64,000 bases of DNA, taken from contig NZ_FWFD01000003.1 of NCBI RefSeq assembly GCF_900163795.1, forward strand, positions 248,001 to 312,000, given 5' to 3'. Positions 1 through 7,952 of the stretch are shown piece after piece. Position 1 is the first letter of the stretch; each line of letters starts with the position of its first letter. This DNA is from Vagococcus fluvialis bH819 (GTDB lineage: Bacteria > Bacillota > Bacilli > Lactobacillales > Vagococcaceae). The notes below the pieces were generated by a model. It ran no database searches. It had not been told where the DNA came from and was given only the letters and a program-made list of their open reading frames with translations. The translations under genes were made by a program, and so were the position numbers.

Positions 1-1147
1 GCTGAGAAACAGTTTCTATAAATTTTTTATTTTTTGCAGCTATTTTTAATGATTGACGATGTTTTTCTGTCACAATTTCCACATAGTCTCCAACAATCAA
101 CATCTCAACATCTGATAAATAAGGATTAACAGTTACTGGATAATCAAATGAGCTACTAATTGGTATCAATTCAGATTTCAATGTATCTAAATGTTTACTA
201 TCTAAGTAAACTGACACATTATAAGGCGCTTCTTTTTTAAATTGCTTACAATATTGAATCAAACTATCAATCAATAAAAATTGGGCAACATAATTCTTTA
301 AATCAGACTCATTTGATAAGAACTTCATTTTATTTGGCATGCGATTTATTTTTTTGGCAATAGCTTCCGATAAATTTACTTTGCTCGCACCTTTTGTTGC
401 TCCTAATATCGCATTCGTTTTATCTATGTAAATGTATCCCACTAATTCTTTTGCCAAATATGATTTAGTTAGTTTCTTGCGAATAAACATAATACTTAAA
501 ATATAGATGATAGCCACTAATGCAGCTAAGATAAAGAAGAATAGAACAACAATAAAAATCATTTTAACTATTTTTTCTTGTCTCTCTTTTTCAGCTACCA
601 CCATCTCTTTAGCTGAATCTAAATCGCTATACTTTAATTTTACTAACTGTTCAATATTTTTTGAAATCATCATTACTGATGCTCCGTATTTTTCATCTTG
701 TAGTAAATCAGTGGCTTCTGACGTGACAATATCTTCTTTCATACTATCAGTAATGATTTCTTCCACACCATATCCTGTCTCCAGTCGGTATTCTCGATCT
801 TCTACTGCAATAACAAATAAAAAGCCATTATTTAATTCTTTATTTCCAATGCCTAATTCTTTAAACTTTTTTTCAGCATAACTTTCAATGGAATCAAATC
901 CCTTCAAACTCTTTAAGGTTACAACAGCATATTGTGGTTCACCTGGAAGAGTAATAAAAACCTCTTCATTGATTTGTTTAATATAATTTTTATCTTCTGT
1001 CGTCAGTATATTAGCATTATCTTCCACGAAAATATTATCACTGTCAGCAAACACCTTACCCGAAAATATAATAAAAGACATTACTACTACCAACAACCCA
1101 ATAATCAGACCCATTTTACTCTGTTTTTTATAACAAATACGCTCCAT
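1..1147 (-). CDS. TPM-domain membrane protein (C-terminus beyond window)
   Basis: My own translation gives an uninterrupted reading frame from an ATG at 1147 to the window edge, at least 382 residues; the end lies outside. It opens with a signal peptide (positive start, hydrophobic core, likely cleavage near GKVFA-DS around residue 34), then a TPM domain at about residues 36-160 (VEDNANILT, then YRLETGYGVEE near 120). A membrane segment follows at roughly 200-225, then a charged, probably cytoplasmic region. TPM proteins are thought to act in envelope maintenance or photosystem repair; the role in Firmicutes is unclear. It lies 39 bp downstream of lemA with its own AGGTAA ribosome site, and LemA-TPM pairs are a common bacterial arrangement, so the two are probably co-transcribed. 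The product class is well supported; the function is not. Confidence 0.8.
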   Translation of the reverse strand, partial: MERICYKKQSKMGLIIGLLVVVMSFIIFSGKVFADSDNIFVEDNANILTTEDKNYIKQINEEVFITLPGEPQYAVVTLKSLKGFDSIESYAEKKFKELGIGNKELNNGFLFVIAVEDREYRLETGYGVEEIITDSMKEDIVTSEATDLLQDEKYGASVMMISKNIEQLVKLKYSDLDSAKEMVVAEKERQEKIVKMIFIVVLFFFILAALVAIIYILSIMFIRKKLTKSYLAKELVGYIYIDKTNAILGATKGASKVNLSEAIAKKINRMPNKMKFLSNESDLKNYVAQFLLIDSLIQYCKQFKKEAPYNVSVYLDSKHLDTLKSELIPISSSFDYPVTVNPYLSDVEMLIVGDYVEIVTEKHRQSLKIAAKNKKFIETVSQ

Positions 1148-1186
1148 TTTAGTTACCTCCTAAGTCACAACTTAACGCCGCTAAAC

Positions 1187-1756
1187 TTACTTACTAAAAT
1201 CAACTTCTGGTGCTTTTTCTGCTCCCTCATCCGCTTCAAAATATTCTTTTTCTTCAAACCCTGTCATTCCAGCAATAATTGATTTTGGGAATTTTTTAAT
1301 TGAAACATTGTATTTTTTAACTGTATCATTATAACGATCCCGTTCCACAGAAATCCGATTCTCTGTTCCTTCTAATTGAGTCATCAATGTTTTAACGTTC
1401 TCATTTGATTTCAATTCTGGATAATTTTCCATTACTACCATTAATCGAGATAAGGCTGATTCCATTTCATTTGAGGCTGTAGCTTTTTCTTTGACTGTAT
1501 CTGCTCCTGCCATTTTACTTCTAGCCTCAGTAATATTGCCAAAGACTTCTTTTTCTTGCTCCATACTTCCTTTAACTGAATTGACTAAATTAGGAACAAG
1601 ATCATAGCGACGTTGTAATTTAGAATCCACTTTTGCCCACTGACTTTCGACCTCAGCTTGCTTTGTAACTAGTCCGTTATATGTAGTAAACCCAAAAATA
1701 ACTAACAATGCAACAACTCCACCAATAATTAAACCTGTTTTCTTTCCCTGACTCAT
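1187..1756 (-). CDS. lemA: LemA family protein
   Basis: A 189-residue protein with the LemA layout: a short cytoplasmic start, one membrane helix at about residues 7-27, then a long helical domain containing the hallmark QRRYDLVPNLVNSVKG and, near the end, the conserved IAGMTGFEEKEYFEA. Length is normal for the family. The start follows a strong AGGAGGAGA ribosome site. LemA proteins are membrane-anchored coiled-helix proteins of unknown biochemical role, often paired with TPM proteins, as here. Family assignment is firm. Confidence 0.93.
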   Translation of the reverse strand: MSQGKKTGLIIGGVVALLVIFGFTTYNGLVTKQAEVESQWAKVDSKLQRRYDLVPNLVNSVKGSMEQEKEVFGNITEARSKMAGADTVKEKATASNEMESALSRLMVVMENYPELKSNENVKTLMTQLEGTENRISVERDRYNDTVKKYNVSIKKFPKSIIAGMTGFEEKEYFEADEGAEKAPEVDFSK

Positions 1757-1786
1757 TTTTATCTCCTCCTTGTTTTGTAACTAATA

Positions 1787-1811
1787 TGTCATATATATTA
1801 CTAATATGACA
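1787..1811. promoter_or_regulatory. Inverted repeat upstream of lemA
   Basis: TGTCATAT and ATATGACA form a perfect 8-bp inverted repeat separated by 9 bp, about 30-55 bp upstream of the lemA start. A TATACT sequence that could be a minus-strand -10 lies directly beside it (1812-1817). This is consistent with an operator, but no regulator is identifiable and the DNA is AT-rich, so chance is possible. Confidence 0.3.
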
Positions 1812-1864
1812 AGTATAACACTAGTTTTTTAGTTTACATCCGTCTAAAGACTGATGGGAAATTT

Positions 1865-1911
1865 AAAAGTAAGAAGAAGCTAATCCACAACATTAGCCCC
1901 TCCTTACTTTT
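1865..1911 (-). terminator. Terminator after mtlD
   Basis: Two arms, AAAAGTAAG...GCTAAT and ATTAGC...CTTACTTTT, form an interrupted stem with a T-run on the minus strand, downstream of the mtlD stop codon. It closes the mtlA-mtlF-mtlD operon. Confidence 0.7.
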
Positions 1912-1913
1912 CT

Positions 1914-1950
1914 GAATAATTTTTAATAATAAGTGGACAAATAACTTTTA
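1914..1950 (-). repeat. Fragment of dispersed palindromic repeat (3' module)
   Basis: On the minus strand this reads TATTAAAAATTATTC preceded by a TTTGTCCACT-like segment. The same 15-mer recurs at 12818-12832 and 62031-62045, each just downstream of a minus-strand gene. Here only the 3' part of the larger element at 62031-62157 seems present. Confidence 0.4.
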
Positions 1951-1956
1951 TCTGCC

Positions 1957-3102
1957 TTATTTTTTTGCGTATCTTTTAGCATCTATAGTCATCTCAACTA
2001 GCAATGATTCATCATTTATATTTGTGATTTCTGCAATTACACTCTTCATATCTTGTTTATTCAACATCTCCTGAAGCCGTTGACTCTCTTCATCTGCCGG
2101 ATCTTTATAGTTTAAAACCATTCCAGCCATGGCAATCAAATGATTGGCTTCGATATCATAAGTTCCCATCTCTCTAATAGGTCTAATAAACCGCTCTTCA
2201 TAGCCTAATTTTCTAATAGGCGTTCTTGCTACACGACTAATGCTGTCAGAGATATATTTATTTTGAAATCTTTTAATTATCTTTTCAATATATTTATTGT
2301 GTTCGTCTTTATCAAATCCCCACTTTGTTACTAATAACTCCCCAGTCTCTGCTAAAACAGCTTTTAGTTGAGCTAAAACTAAAGAATCTTCCATTGCTTC
2401 ATCGATGGTTTGATACCCTAGAAGAGCACCTGTGTAAGCCACTGTTGCGTGTCCAGTATTTACACTAAATAATTTTCTTTCGATGTATGGCTCTAAATCA
2501 TCCACATAATGAACACCTTCTAAAACGAGTTTTGGATTTTTCATTTGTTTTTTGTTAATCACCCATTCACTAAATGGTTCAACTTCAACATATAAAATAT
2601 CTTCATGACTTTGAGCAGGAACAATTCGATCTACAGCTGCATCTGGAAAACCAATCCACTCATCTAAATAAGTTATGTCAGATAAATGTTTTTTGATTTC
2701 TTCTTTAAGGAAGCTTGAACCACCGATCATATTTTCACAAGCTACAATGTCCAACGTTTGTTCTATATTTTCTTTTTCTCTTAATTGAATTCCTTGAGCT
2801 AATAGAGGAGCGATTAACGGTAGTATATTGGGACCAATTGCTGTTGTAATAATATCAACATCCAACATGGCTAGTAAAACTTTTTCTGGTTCTAATTGAT
2901 TGTTTAATCCTGTTACTTGATCAATTGAAATTTGTTGATGACTCTCATCTGCTAAACCAATCATATATTTACCTTCTGTTTTTAATTGTTCAATAATTTC
3001 TTGATTGACATCAACAAAAGTAACCTCAAACTTATTTTTATGAAGAATTTCACCAATAAAGCCACGACCAATATTTCCTGCTCCAAAATGAACTGCTTTC
3101 AT
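1957..3102 (-). CDS. mtlD: Mannitol-1-phosphate 5-dehydrogenase
   Basis: Oxidises mannitol 1-phosphate to fructose 6-phosphate with NAD+, feeding PTS-imported mannitol into glycolysis in the cytoplasm. The N-terminal Rossmann motif HFGAGNIGRGFIGE, the GFPDAAVDRIVP segment and KLFSVNTGHA near the middle are typical of the polyol dehydrogenase family, and the length of about 381 residues matches MtlD. I placed the start at the second ATG (3102), 9 bases after GGAG; the ATG at 3111 lies directly against the Shine-Dalgarno. It is the last gene of mtlA-mtlF-mtlD, with only a few bases to the mtlF stop. Assignment is firm. Confidence 0.96.
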   Translation of the reverse strand: MKAVHFGAGNIGRGFIGEILHKNKFEVTFVDVNQEIIEQLKTEGKYMIGLADESHQQISIDQVTGLNNQLEPEKVLLAMLDVDIITTAIGPNILPLIAPLLAQGIQLREKENIEQTLDIVACENMIGGSSFLKEEIKKHLSDITYLDEWIGFPDAAVDRIVPAQSHEDILYVEVEPFSEWVINKKQMKNPKLVLEGVHYVDDLEPYIERKLFSVNTGHATVAYTGALLGYQTIDEAMEDSLVLAQLKAVLAETGELLVTKWGFDKDEHNKYIEKIIKRFQNKYISDSISRVARTPIRKLGYEERFIRPIREMGTYDIEANHLIAMAGMVLNYKDPADEESQRLQEMLNKQDMKSVIAEITNINDESLLVEMTIDAKRYAKK

Positions 3103-3114
3103 TCTTTTCATCTC

Positions 3115-3555
3115 CTATGCTAAAACTAGCTTTTCTGTTATTTCTTCTTTTTTCAATGCATCAGCTAAAACAGCAACATTATCAATATCACTACAATAAA
3201 GTGCGATTTGTTGAACTAACTGCAGATGCTCTTCTCCTACGCCTGCTATACCAAACAAGATAGTCACAATTTTCGGCTCTTCTTCAGTGCCAAAATTAAC
3301 ACCTTCAGGCACTTGAACCATACAAACACCTGAGTTTTTCACATATTTTTTTGCCTCATCTGTACCATGAGGAATGGCAATAAAATTTCCCATGTAAACA
3401 GATAACATCTTGTCTCTTTCAATCATCGCTTCTATATAGTCTTCTTCCACACAGCCAGCTTCTACTAATTTTTGGCCACAAAAGCGAATCGATTCTTCTT
3501 TTGTTTCAAACTGTTGTTCTAAAATGATCATTTCTTTAACTAGTACACTTGTCAT
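3115..3555 (-). CDS. mtlF: Mannitol-type PTS EIIA component
   Basis: A 146-residue single-domain EIIA of the mannitol/fructose class. It accepts phosphate from HPr on a histidine, here in the family motif [13 protein letters not shown] (about residues 57-69), and passes it to the EIIB domain of MtlA. The start follows AAGGAGAG. It lies 12 bp downstream of mtlA and just upstream of mtlD, so the three are one transcript. The second locus carries a paralogue (5474-5911). Confidence 0.95.
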   Translation of the reverse strand: MTSVLVKEMIILEQQFETKEESIRFCGQKLVEAGCVEEDYIEAMIERDKMLSVYMGNFIAIPHGTDEAKKYVKNSGVCMVQVPEGVNFGTEEEPKIVTILFGIAGVGEEHLQLVQQIALYCSDIDNVAVLADALKKEEITEKLVLA

Positions 3556-3567
3556 GATTATCTCTCC

Positions 3568-5319
3568 TTATCTATTTTTTAATTGATGAAGCATCTGTTC
3601 AAACTTTTTTGTTTGAATTAAACTATCCACTTCCAAATAAAAGGCATTTGGAACTTTACTTTCAACTTGTTCTTTTAACTCATCTTTAAAAACAAATAGT
3701 GCCCCTTTTTCATTAACTAGATCAGTAACATTAACTTTTTGAATGAGTAAATTGATTTCTTTATCTGTTAAAACTTCTTCAAATAATTTTAAGCCCATTG
3801 TTGCAGATCCTACTCGATCATCATGAACCAGATAAATACTTTTAACTTCTGAAAAATCAAGTTTTTGATTAGATTCTGAAATCATCTCTTTTCCTTCTAA
3901 TTTTTCTTCTGTTTTTCCACTCAACTCAGCAACAATCCAATCGTACTTAGGTGAATTTAAAAAGTTTTCAACTGCAACAAAACTTGCGTCAGGAGCTTTT
4001 TGTTTAGCTCTTTCTTGAAGTTCAACTTGAGTGACAATTAAAACATCAGAATCATTTATTAAATTATTAATAGCGCTATTAGTTACTTCCTGTGGTAGAT
4101 CTGCTTCTTTTATTTTTTTCTTAAGCAAAGAAGCACCCATAGCACTTGATCCCATGCCAGCATCACAAGCAAAAATAACTTTCTTAACTTCAGTTAAATT
4201 ACCAATACTTTGATTACCTTGACCTTTAGCTTCTTTTTTAGCTGCTTGAGTTTCACCAACTGCTTTTTCAAATGAGTCAATATCCGTTGATTTATCTGCT
4301 TTTAAAATGACACTAGCAACAAAGAATGACACAGCCGCAGCAACTAAAACGCCCATTAATACAGCTAAATGACTTCCTTGCGGTGCCATTGCTAGAATAG
4401 CAATAATTGAACCAGGAGATGCTGGTGCTTGAAGTCCTGCATTTAAAGCTTGGAAGGTAAAACTTCCTGAAATTCCACCTGCAATAACGGCTAAAAAGAG
4501 CATTGGTTTCATCATCACGTATGGGAAGTAGATTTCATGAATTCCTCCTAAGAAATGAATAATAACGGCACCCGGTGCTGATGATTTGGCTGCACCCTTA
4601 CCAAACATCATAAAGGCAAGTAAGACACCCAAACCTGGTCCAGGATTTGCTTCTAATAAGAAAAGAATTGATTTACCAGTTTCTAACGCTTGCTCTGTTC
4701 CAAGAGGTGTTAAAATTCCATGATTAATCGCATTATTTAAAAAGAGTACTTTTGCTGGTTCAATAAAAATATTAGCTAAGGGAATCAAATGAGCAGATAA
4801 GATTGCATCCACCCCTTGTGCCATGGCCTGTGTTAAACCGTCAACAACTGGTCCAACGATTGAAAAACCAAGTAAAGCTAAAAAGAAACCAATTAAACCA
4901 GCTGAAAAATTATTAACCAACATTTCAAAACCAGCTTTGATTCGGTGCTGAAATATTTGATCAAATTTCTTAATACAAAAGCCTGCTAAAGGTCCCATTA
5001 ACATAGCACCTAGCATCATTGGTACATCGGTTCCGACAATCACTCCCATCGTAGCAATCGCCCCAACAATTGCCCCACGATCAGAGGCAATCACCTTACC
5101 ACCTGTGTAACCAATCATAATTGGAATTAAATACGTTAACATTGGGCCAACCATAGTGGCAAATTTTTCATTTGGTAAATAACCATCTGGAATAAAAAGC
5201 GCTGTCAAAACACCCCATGCTATTAACGCACCAATGTTTGGCATAACCATGCTTGATAACGTACTACCTAACTTTTGAACTTTTGCTTTTAATGAACTTT
5301 TTGTCTTTATCGACTCCAT
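3568..5319 (-). CDS. mtlA: Mannitol-specific PTS EIICB component
   Basis: Transports mannitol and phosphorylates it to mannitol 1-phosphate. The membrane EIIC domain covers about residues 1-350 (NNAINHGILTPLG, EANPGPGLG, GGIHEIYFPYV are family signatures). The EIIB domain follows, with phosphocysteine Cys385 in FACDAGMGSS. Unlike the typical MtlA of about 480 residues, there is an extra C-terminal block of about 90 residues that resembles a second EIIB domain, but its active-site position reads LVHDDRVGS, with no cysteine (His499). I chose the ATG at 5319 because GAGGGGGAT precedes it; an in-frame extension to 5382 has no good ribosome site. First gene of the mtlA-mtlF-mtlD operon, with an MtlR-like operator upstream. 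Confidence 0.94.
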   Translation of the reverse strand: MESIKTKSSLKAKVQKLGSTLSSMVMPNIGALIAWGVLTALFIPDGYLPNEKFATMVGPMLTYLIPIMIGYTGGKVIASDRGAIVGAIATMGVIVGTDVPMMLGAMLMGPLAGFCIKKFDQIFQHRIKAGFEMLVNNFSAGLIGFFLALLGFSIVGPVVDGLTQAMAQGVDAILSAHLIPLANIFIEPAKVLFLNNAINHGILTPLGTEQALETGKSILFLLEANPGPGLGVLLAFMMFGKGAAKSSAPGAVIIHFLGGIHEIYFPYVMMKPMLFLAVIAGGISGSFTFQALNAGLQAPASPGSIIAILAMAPQGSHLAVLMGVLVAAAVSFFVASVILKADKSTDIDSFEKAVGETQAAKKEAKGQGNQSIGNLTEVKKVIFACDAGMGSSAMGASLLKKKIKEADLPQEVTNSAINNLINDSDVLIVTQVELQERAKQKAPDASFVAVENFLNSPKYDWIVAELSGKTEEKLEGKEMISESNQKLDFSEVKSIYLVHDDRVGSATMGLKLFEEVLTDKEINLLIQKVNVTDLVNEKGALFVFKDELKEQVESKVPNAFYLEVDSLIQTKKFEQMLHQLKNR

Positions 5320-5358
5320 CGATATCCCCCTCTTTTTTTGTGTTATCTTGATATTTAA

Positions 5359-5418
5359 ATTGTATTCGCTTACCTTAACCAAAAAAAGTCGTACTTTGAC
5401 ACAAACAACTGTGCCAAA
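5359..5418 (-). promoter_or_regulatory. Putative MtlR operator and activator-dependent mtlA promoter
   Basis: TTTGACACA and TGTGCCAAA (5395-5418) form a 9-bp inverted repeat with one mismatch and a 6-bp spacer, resembling the TTGnCACA-TGTGnCAA sites bound by MtlR in other Firmicutes. On the minus strand a TACAAT -10 (5359-5364) lies downstream with only a T-run at the -35 position, so the operator ends just upstream of a very weak -35. That layout is what an activator-dependent promoter shows. The assignment to MtlR is inference. Confidence 0.6.
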
Positions 5419-5422
5419 AGTA

Positions 5423-5468
5423 AAAAAAAGGTGTCTAGCTCCAATTTCTTGGAGCCAAACACCTTTTT
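5423..5468 (-). terminator. Terminator between the two mannitol-type units
   Basis: AAAAAGGTGT..AGCTCC and GGAGC..ACACCTTTTT form a stem with T-runs on both strands. It lies just past the stop of the EIIA gene at 5474 and upstream of the mtlA promoter, separating the two units. Confidence 0.85.
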
Positions 5469-5473
5469 CATTA

Positions 5474-5911
5474 TTAAAATAATCCCTGATTTAACAATTT
5501 TAATACTTCATTCTTGTCATTACTATCACTTAATTTTTTTATATTTTCTATATCTGAGCAAAAAAATGCCAATTCTTGTAAAAAATCTAATTGATTTTCT
5601 GATTTAACCGCAACAGCTATGATGATTATTGCTATTTGACGTTGCGAGCCATTCCCAAAATCAACCCCATCTGGCACTTGCGTTAAGAATAGGCCTTCCT
5701 CAAGAACTATCTCTGAATTACCACTCCCATGAGGTAAGGATACAAAATTTCCAATATAGACACTTGCTAGTTGATGTCTTTCTTGCATCTTTTCAAGATA
5801 ATCTTCTGTTACATACCCTAGATTTACTAACTGTTCTCCTGAATAATTAATCGCCTCTTCTGCAGTTTCAAAGCTTTGATTAAGGCTAATATTATCAATA
5901 CTTAATTTCAT
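5474..5911 (-). CDS. Mannitol/fructose-class PTS EIIA component (paralogue)
   Basis: A 145-residue EIIA with the phospho-histidine motif VSLPHGSGNS at about residue 61, clearly related to MtlF at 3115. It is probably the phosphoryl donor for the EIICB at 7953-9635 or for the EIIA/EIIB-like regulatory domains of MtlR next to it. The start is preceded by AAGGAG. It closes the IICB-mtlR-IIA operon and is followed by a terminator. Family firm; exact sugar unknown. Confidence 0.88.
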   Translation of the reverse strand: MKLSIDNISLNQSFETAEEAINYSGEQLVNLGYVTEDYLEKMQERHQLASVYIGNFVSLPHGSGNSEIVLEEGLFLTQVPDGVDFGNGSQRQIAIIIIAVAVKSENQLDFLQELAFFCSDIENIKKLSDSNDKNEVLKLLNQGLF

Positions 5912-5921
5912 GATTAACTCC

Positions 5922-7952
5922 TTAATGTTTCATTTCTTCAATTAATAAAGTTGATAAAAGTTGATACATAATAGACTCATTCCCTGAATTAAAGATTTCA
6001 GTATATAAATCATTCATAATAATCGCACCACTGATTTTACTCAACAACTTTGTTTCAATCCCCGTAACTTCTTGGGGTGAGAGCATGAGTAAAATTCTTG
6101 AAACTTTCATCTCTACCTTATCCATTCCCATTAGAGTCATTTCTTCTTCTAAATCCATGATACAAAAAATAGGTTTTTTGATTCCTTCTGTGGAAGCGTG
6201 GAATAAAGCCATGGATGTTTTAGGGATTGCTACTGGAGATTGTTTTAATCGTTTCAATAATTTTTGATAAATTTGTTCTTGATTACTCACTAATTCCTGA
6301 TCTAAATTTGATAGCAGGGCCTGTAATAATTCCTCTAACTCCCCTGAATAGCTAATTTTTTTAACAAAAAAATGTGACAGTAATTCATTCACATCATCCA
6401 TAAATTTAAGAACTTCCGTATAAGCCTTACCTTCATCTAAATTTTTAATTGCCACTCGAGGTTTTCTATCTCGCTTATCTATTTTCTTTAAAACATCCTT
6501 TAACCGTTTAACCTCATCTTCTAGTAACAAGGGCGTGACTAATTCATAATGACCTTGATATCCGGGTAATACTGATGTCGAAACAACCAGATCATAATCT
6601 TCCTCTAATTTAATTTTATCTAATTCGGCAATACTATAAAAATGAATTTGATGAATAAACGGAAAATGATGACGTAACTTCATCTCTAACATACTAGTTG
6701 AGACCAAGCCACTTGGTGAAAAACCAGCAACATCTACTTCAATGATTTTTGGACTACGTTCAAGGGAATTAGCAAAATGAAGAACCATATAAGCAATCTC
6801 TTCTTCTGTTAAAACCTGACCTTCAAAAGCAATTGGTAAACTTTGGCGAATACCATTAGCTAACTCTTGATACTGCTCCATAATTCGTTCAAGAATCGGA
6901 TTAGTTAAGGTATCTTCTTTAAGAATAGCTCTTGAAAAAACACCAGATAGATGAGTCAAGAGCATTTTGTATAAATTATAATCTTCAAAAAAATCAATTT
7001 CTGTCTCTTCACTGACAAGTTCAATCAAAGTTTTCACATCATAAGCTAACTCTGTATCAAAATTTTCTTCAAAAAAATTCTCATCAAAAGAGTTAGAAAA
7101 ATCATTCAACAAACTACTATAAAAGACAATTTCATTAACTGGATACAGCTGCTGAGTTTCTTTGCCTAATTTTGCAAAAATTCGTTTAGAAATATTCAAC
7201 ATATTTTTATTCAATCGCTCTGTGTAGGTATCTTCAAATAAAACATGACCTGCTTTCACTCTTTTAACAGATAAAAAAGCTACCAAAATAAGGTGTTGTC
7301 TCTTACGATCGCTTAAATTGGGTAATGACTGATTTAGTTCTTCTAAAACCATTTTCTTTGTACTAAAGAAATCTGGGCTACTTATATAGCTAAAAAAATA
7401 AGGATTTTCATTGTTCTTAGGATCATAATTGAAAAACTGATACTCATTAATTTCTGTTTCTAACACATTGGCCATCAGTAGCCTACGGTATTTTTCTGAA
7501 CCTGTTATTTCATACCCTTGATTCCGGACAATTTTTAATGGACTTTGCTTGATCTGCTCTTCTAATTGTTTAATATCTGCGTAAAAAGTCGTATTGCTAA
7601 TCTGATATTTCTCTAGAAATTGAATCATTGGTATAACTTCAGTCGTATCTAAAAATTCCAATAAAATACTTCTTTGCCTTTCAATCGTAGACAATTCCAT
7701 TTGAGTCGTTGTTCCTAACAAAGCTTCTAACTCTTTTTTTTGTTCCTTTTCATAAATTAGTTGGTAGTTTCCTCTTGATATCTTTTTGACATCCACATCG
7801 ATACTAGCCAAACTCTGAGTTAAACTATCTAGTTCACGATAAACCATTCGTCGACTTACTTTTAATAACGTTAACATCTGATTAATCGAAACAGATGCTG
7901 GACTATTTAAGAGTTCTGTTAAGAGTATCTTTTCTCTTGGCGTTAAAAACAT
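5922..7952 (-). CDS. mtlR: MtlR-type PRD transcriptional activator
   Basis: A 676-residue BglG/MtlR-type regulator. N-terminal helix-turn-helix regions (residues about 1-170; MLTLLKVSRRMVYREL reads as a recognition helix) are followed by two PRD domains (about 190-400), an EIIB(Gat)-like domain (about 405-500) and an EIIA(Mtl)-like domain (about 530-676, His in ALFHASTEG). PRD2 keeps its histidines (LLTHLSG, YMVLHFANS). PRD1 seems to lack the second one (VNEIVFYSSLL). The EIIB-like loop reads GFSPSGLVSTSML, so the cysteine usual in Bacillus MtlR is a serine or absent. In this family, activity responds to PTS phosphorylation. It lies immediately between a EIICB and a EIIA gene and probably activates both mannitol-type units. 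Confidence 0.88.
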   Translation of the reverse strand: MFLTPREKILLTELLNSPASVSINQMLTLLKVSRRMVYRELDSLTQSLASIDVDVKKISRGNYQLIYEKEQKKELEALLGTTTQMELSTIERQRSILLEFLDTTEVIPMIQFLEKYQISNTTFYADIKQLEEQIKQSPLKIVRNQGYEITGSEKYRRLLMANVLETEINEYQFFNYDPKNNENPYFFSYISSPDFFSTKKMVLEELNQSLPNLSDRKRQHLILVAFLSVKRVKAGHVLFEDTYTERLNKNMLNISKRIFAKLGKETQQLYPVNEIVFYSSLLNDFSNSFDENFFEENFDTELAYDVKTLIELVSEETEIDFFEDYNLYKMLLTHLSGVFSRAILKEDTLTNPILERIMEQYQELANGIRQSLPIAFEGQVLTEEEIAYMVLHFANSLERSPKIIEVDVAGFSPSGLVSTSMLEMKLRHHFPFIHQIHFYSIAELDKIKLEEDYDLVVSTSVLPGYQGHYELVTPLLLEDEVKRLKDVLKKIDKRDRKPRVAIKNLDEGKAYTEVLKFMDDVNELLSHFFVKKISYSGELEELLQALLSNLDQELVSNQEQIYQKLLKRLKQSPVAIPKTSMALFHASTEGIKKPIFCIMDLEEEMTLMGMDKVEMKVSRILLMLSPQEVTGIETKLLSKISGAIIMNDLYTEIFNSGNESIMYQLLSTLLIEEMKH

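Noticed and set aside
507-1282. Two plus-strand open frames (507-881 and 932-1282).
   Set aside because: They lie antisense to the TPM-domain gene and lemA, which have clear signal, domain and ribosome-site evidence. Their products are low-complexity shadows.
5395-5418. TTGGCAC-N5-TTTGT on the minus strand as a sigma-54 promoter.
   Set aside because: The -12 half does not match TTGCT, MtlR here has no sigma-54 interaction domain that I can see, and the sequence is better explained as one arm of the MtlR-like palindrome.
5423-5468. This stem as a copy of the dispersed repeat.
   Set aside because: It shares AGCTCC-type arms with the repeat at 53855, but the surrounding sequence does not align. 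I treat it as an ordinary terminator.
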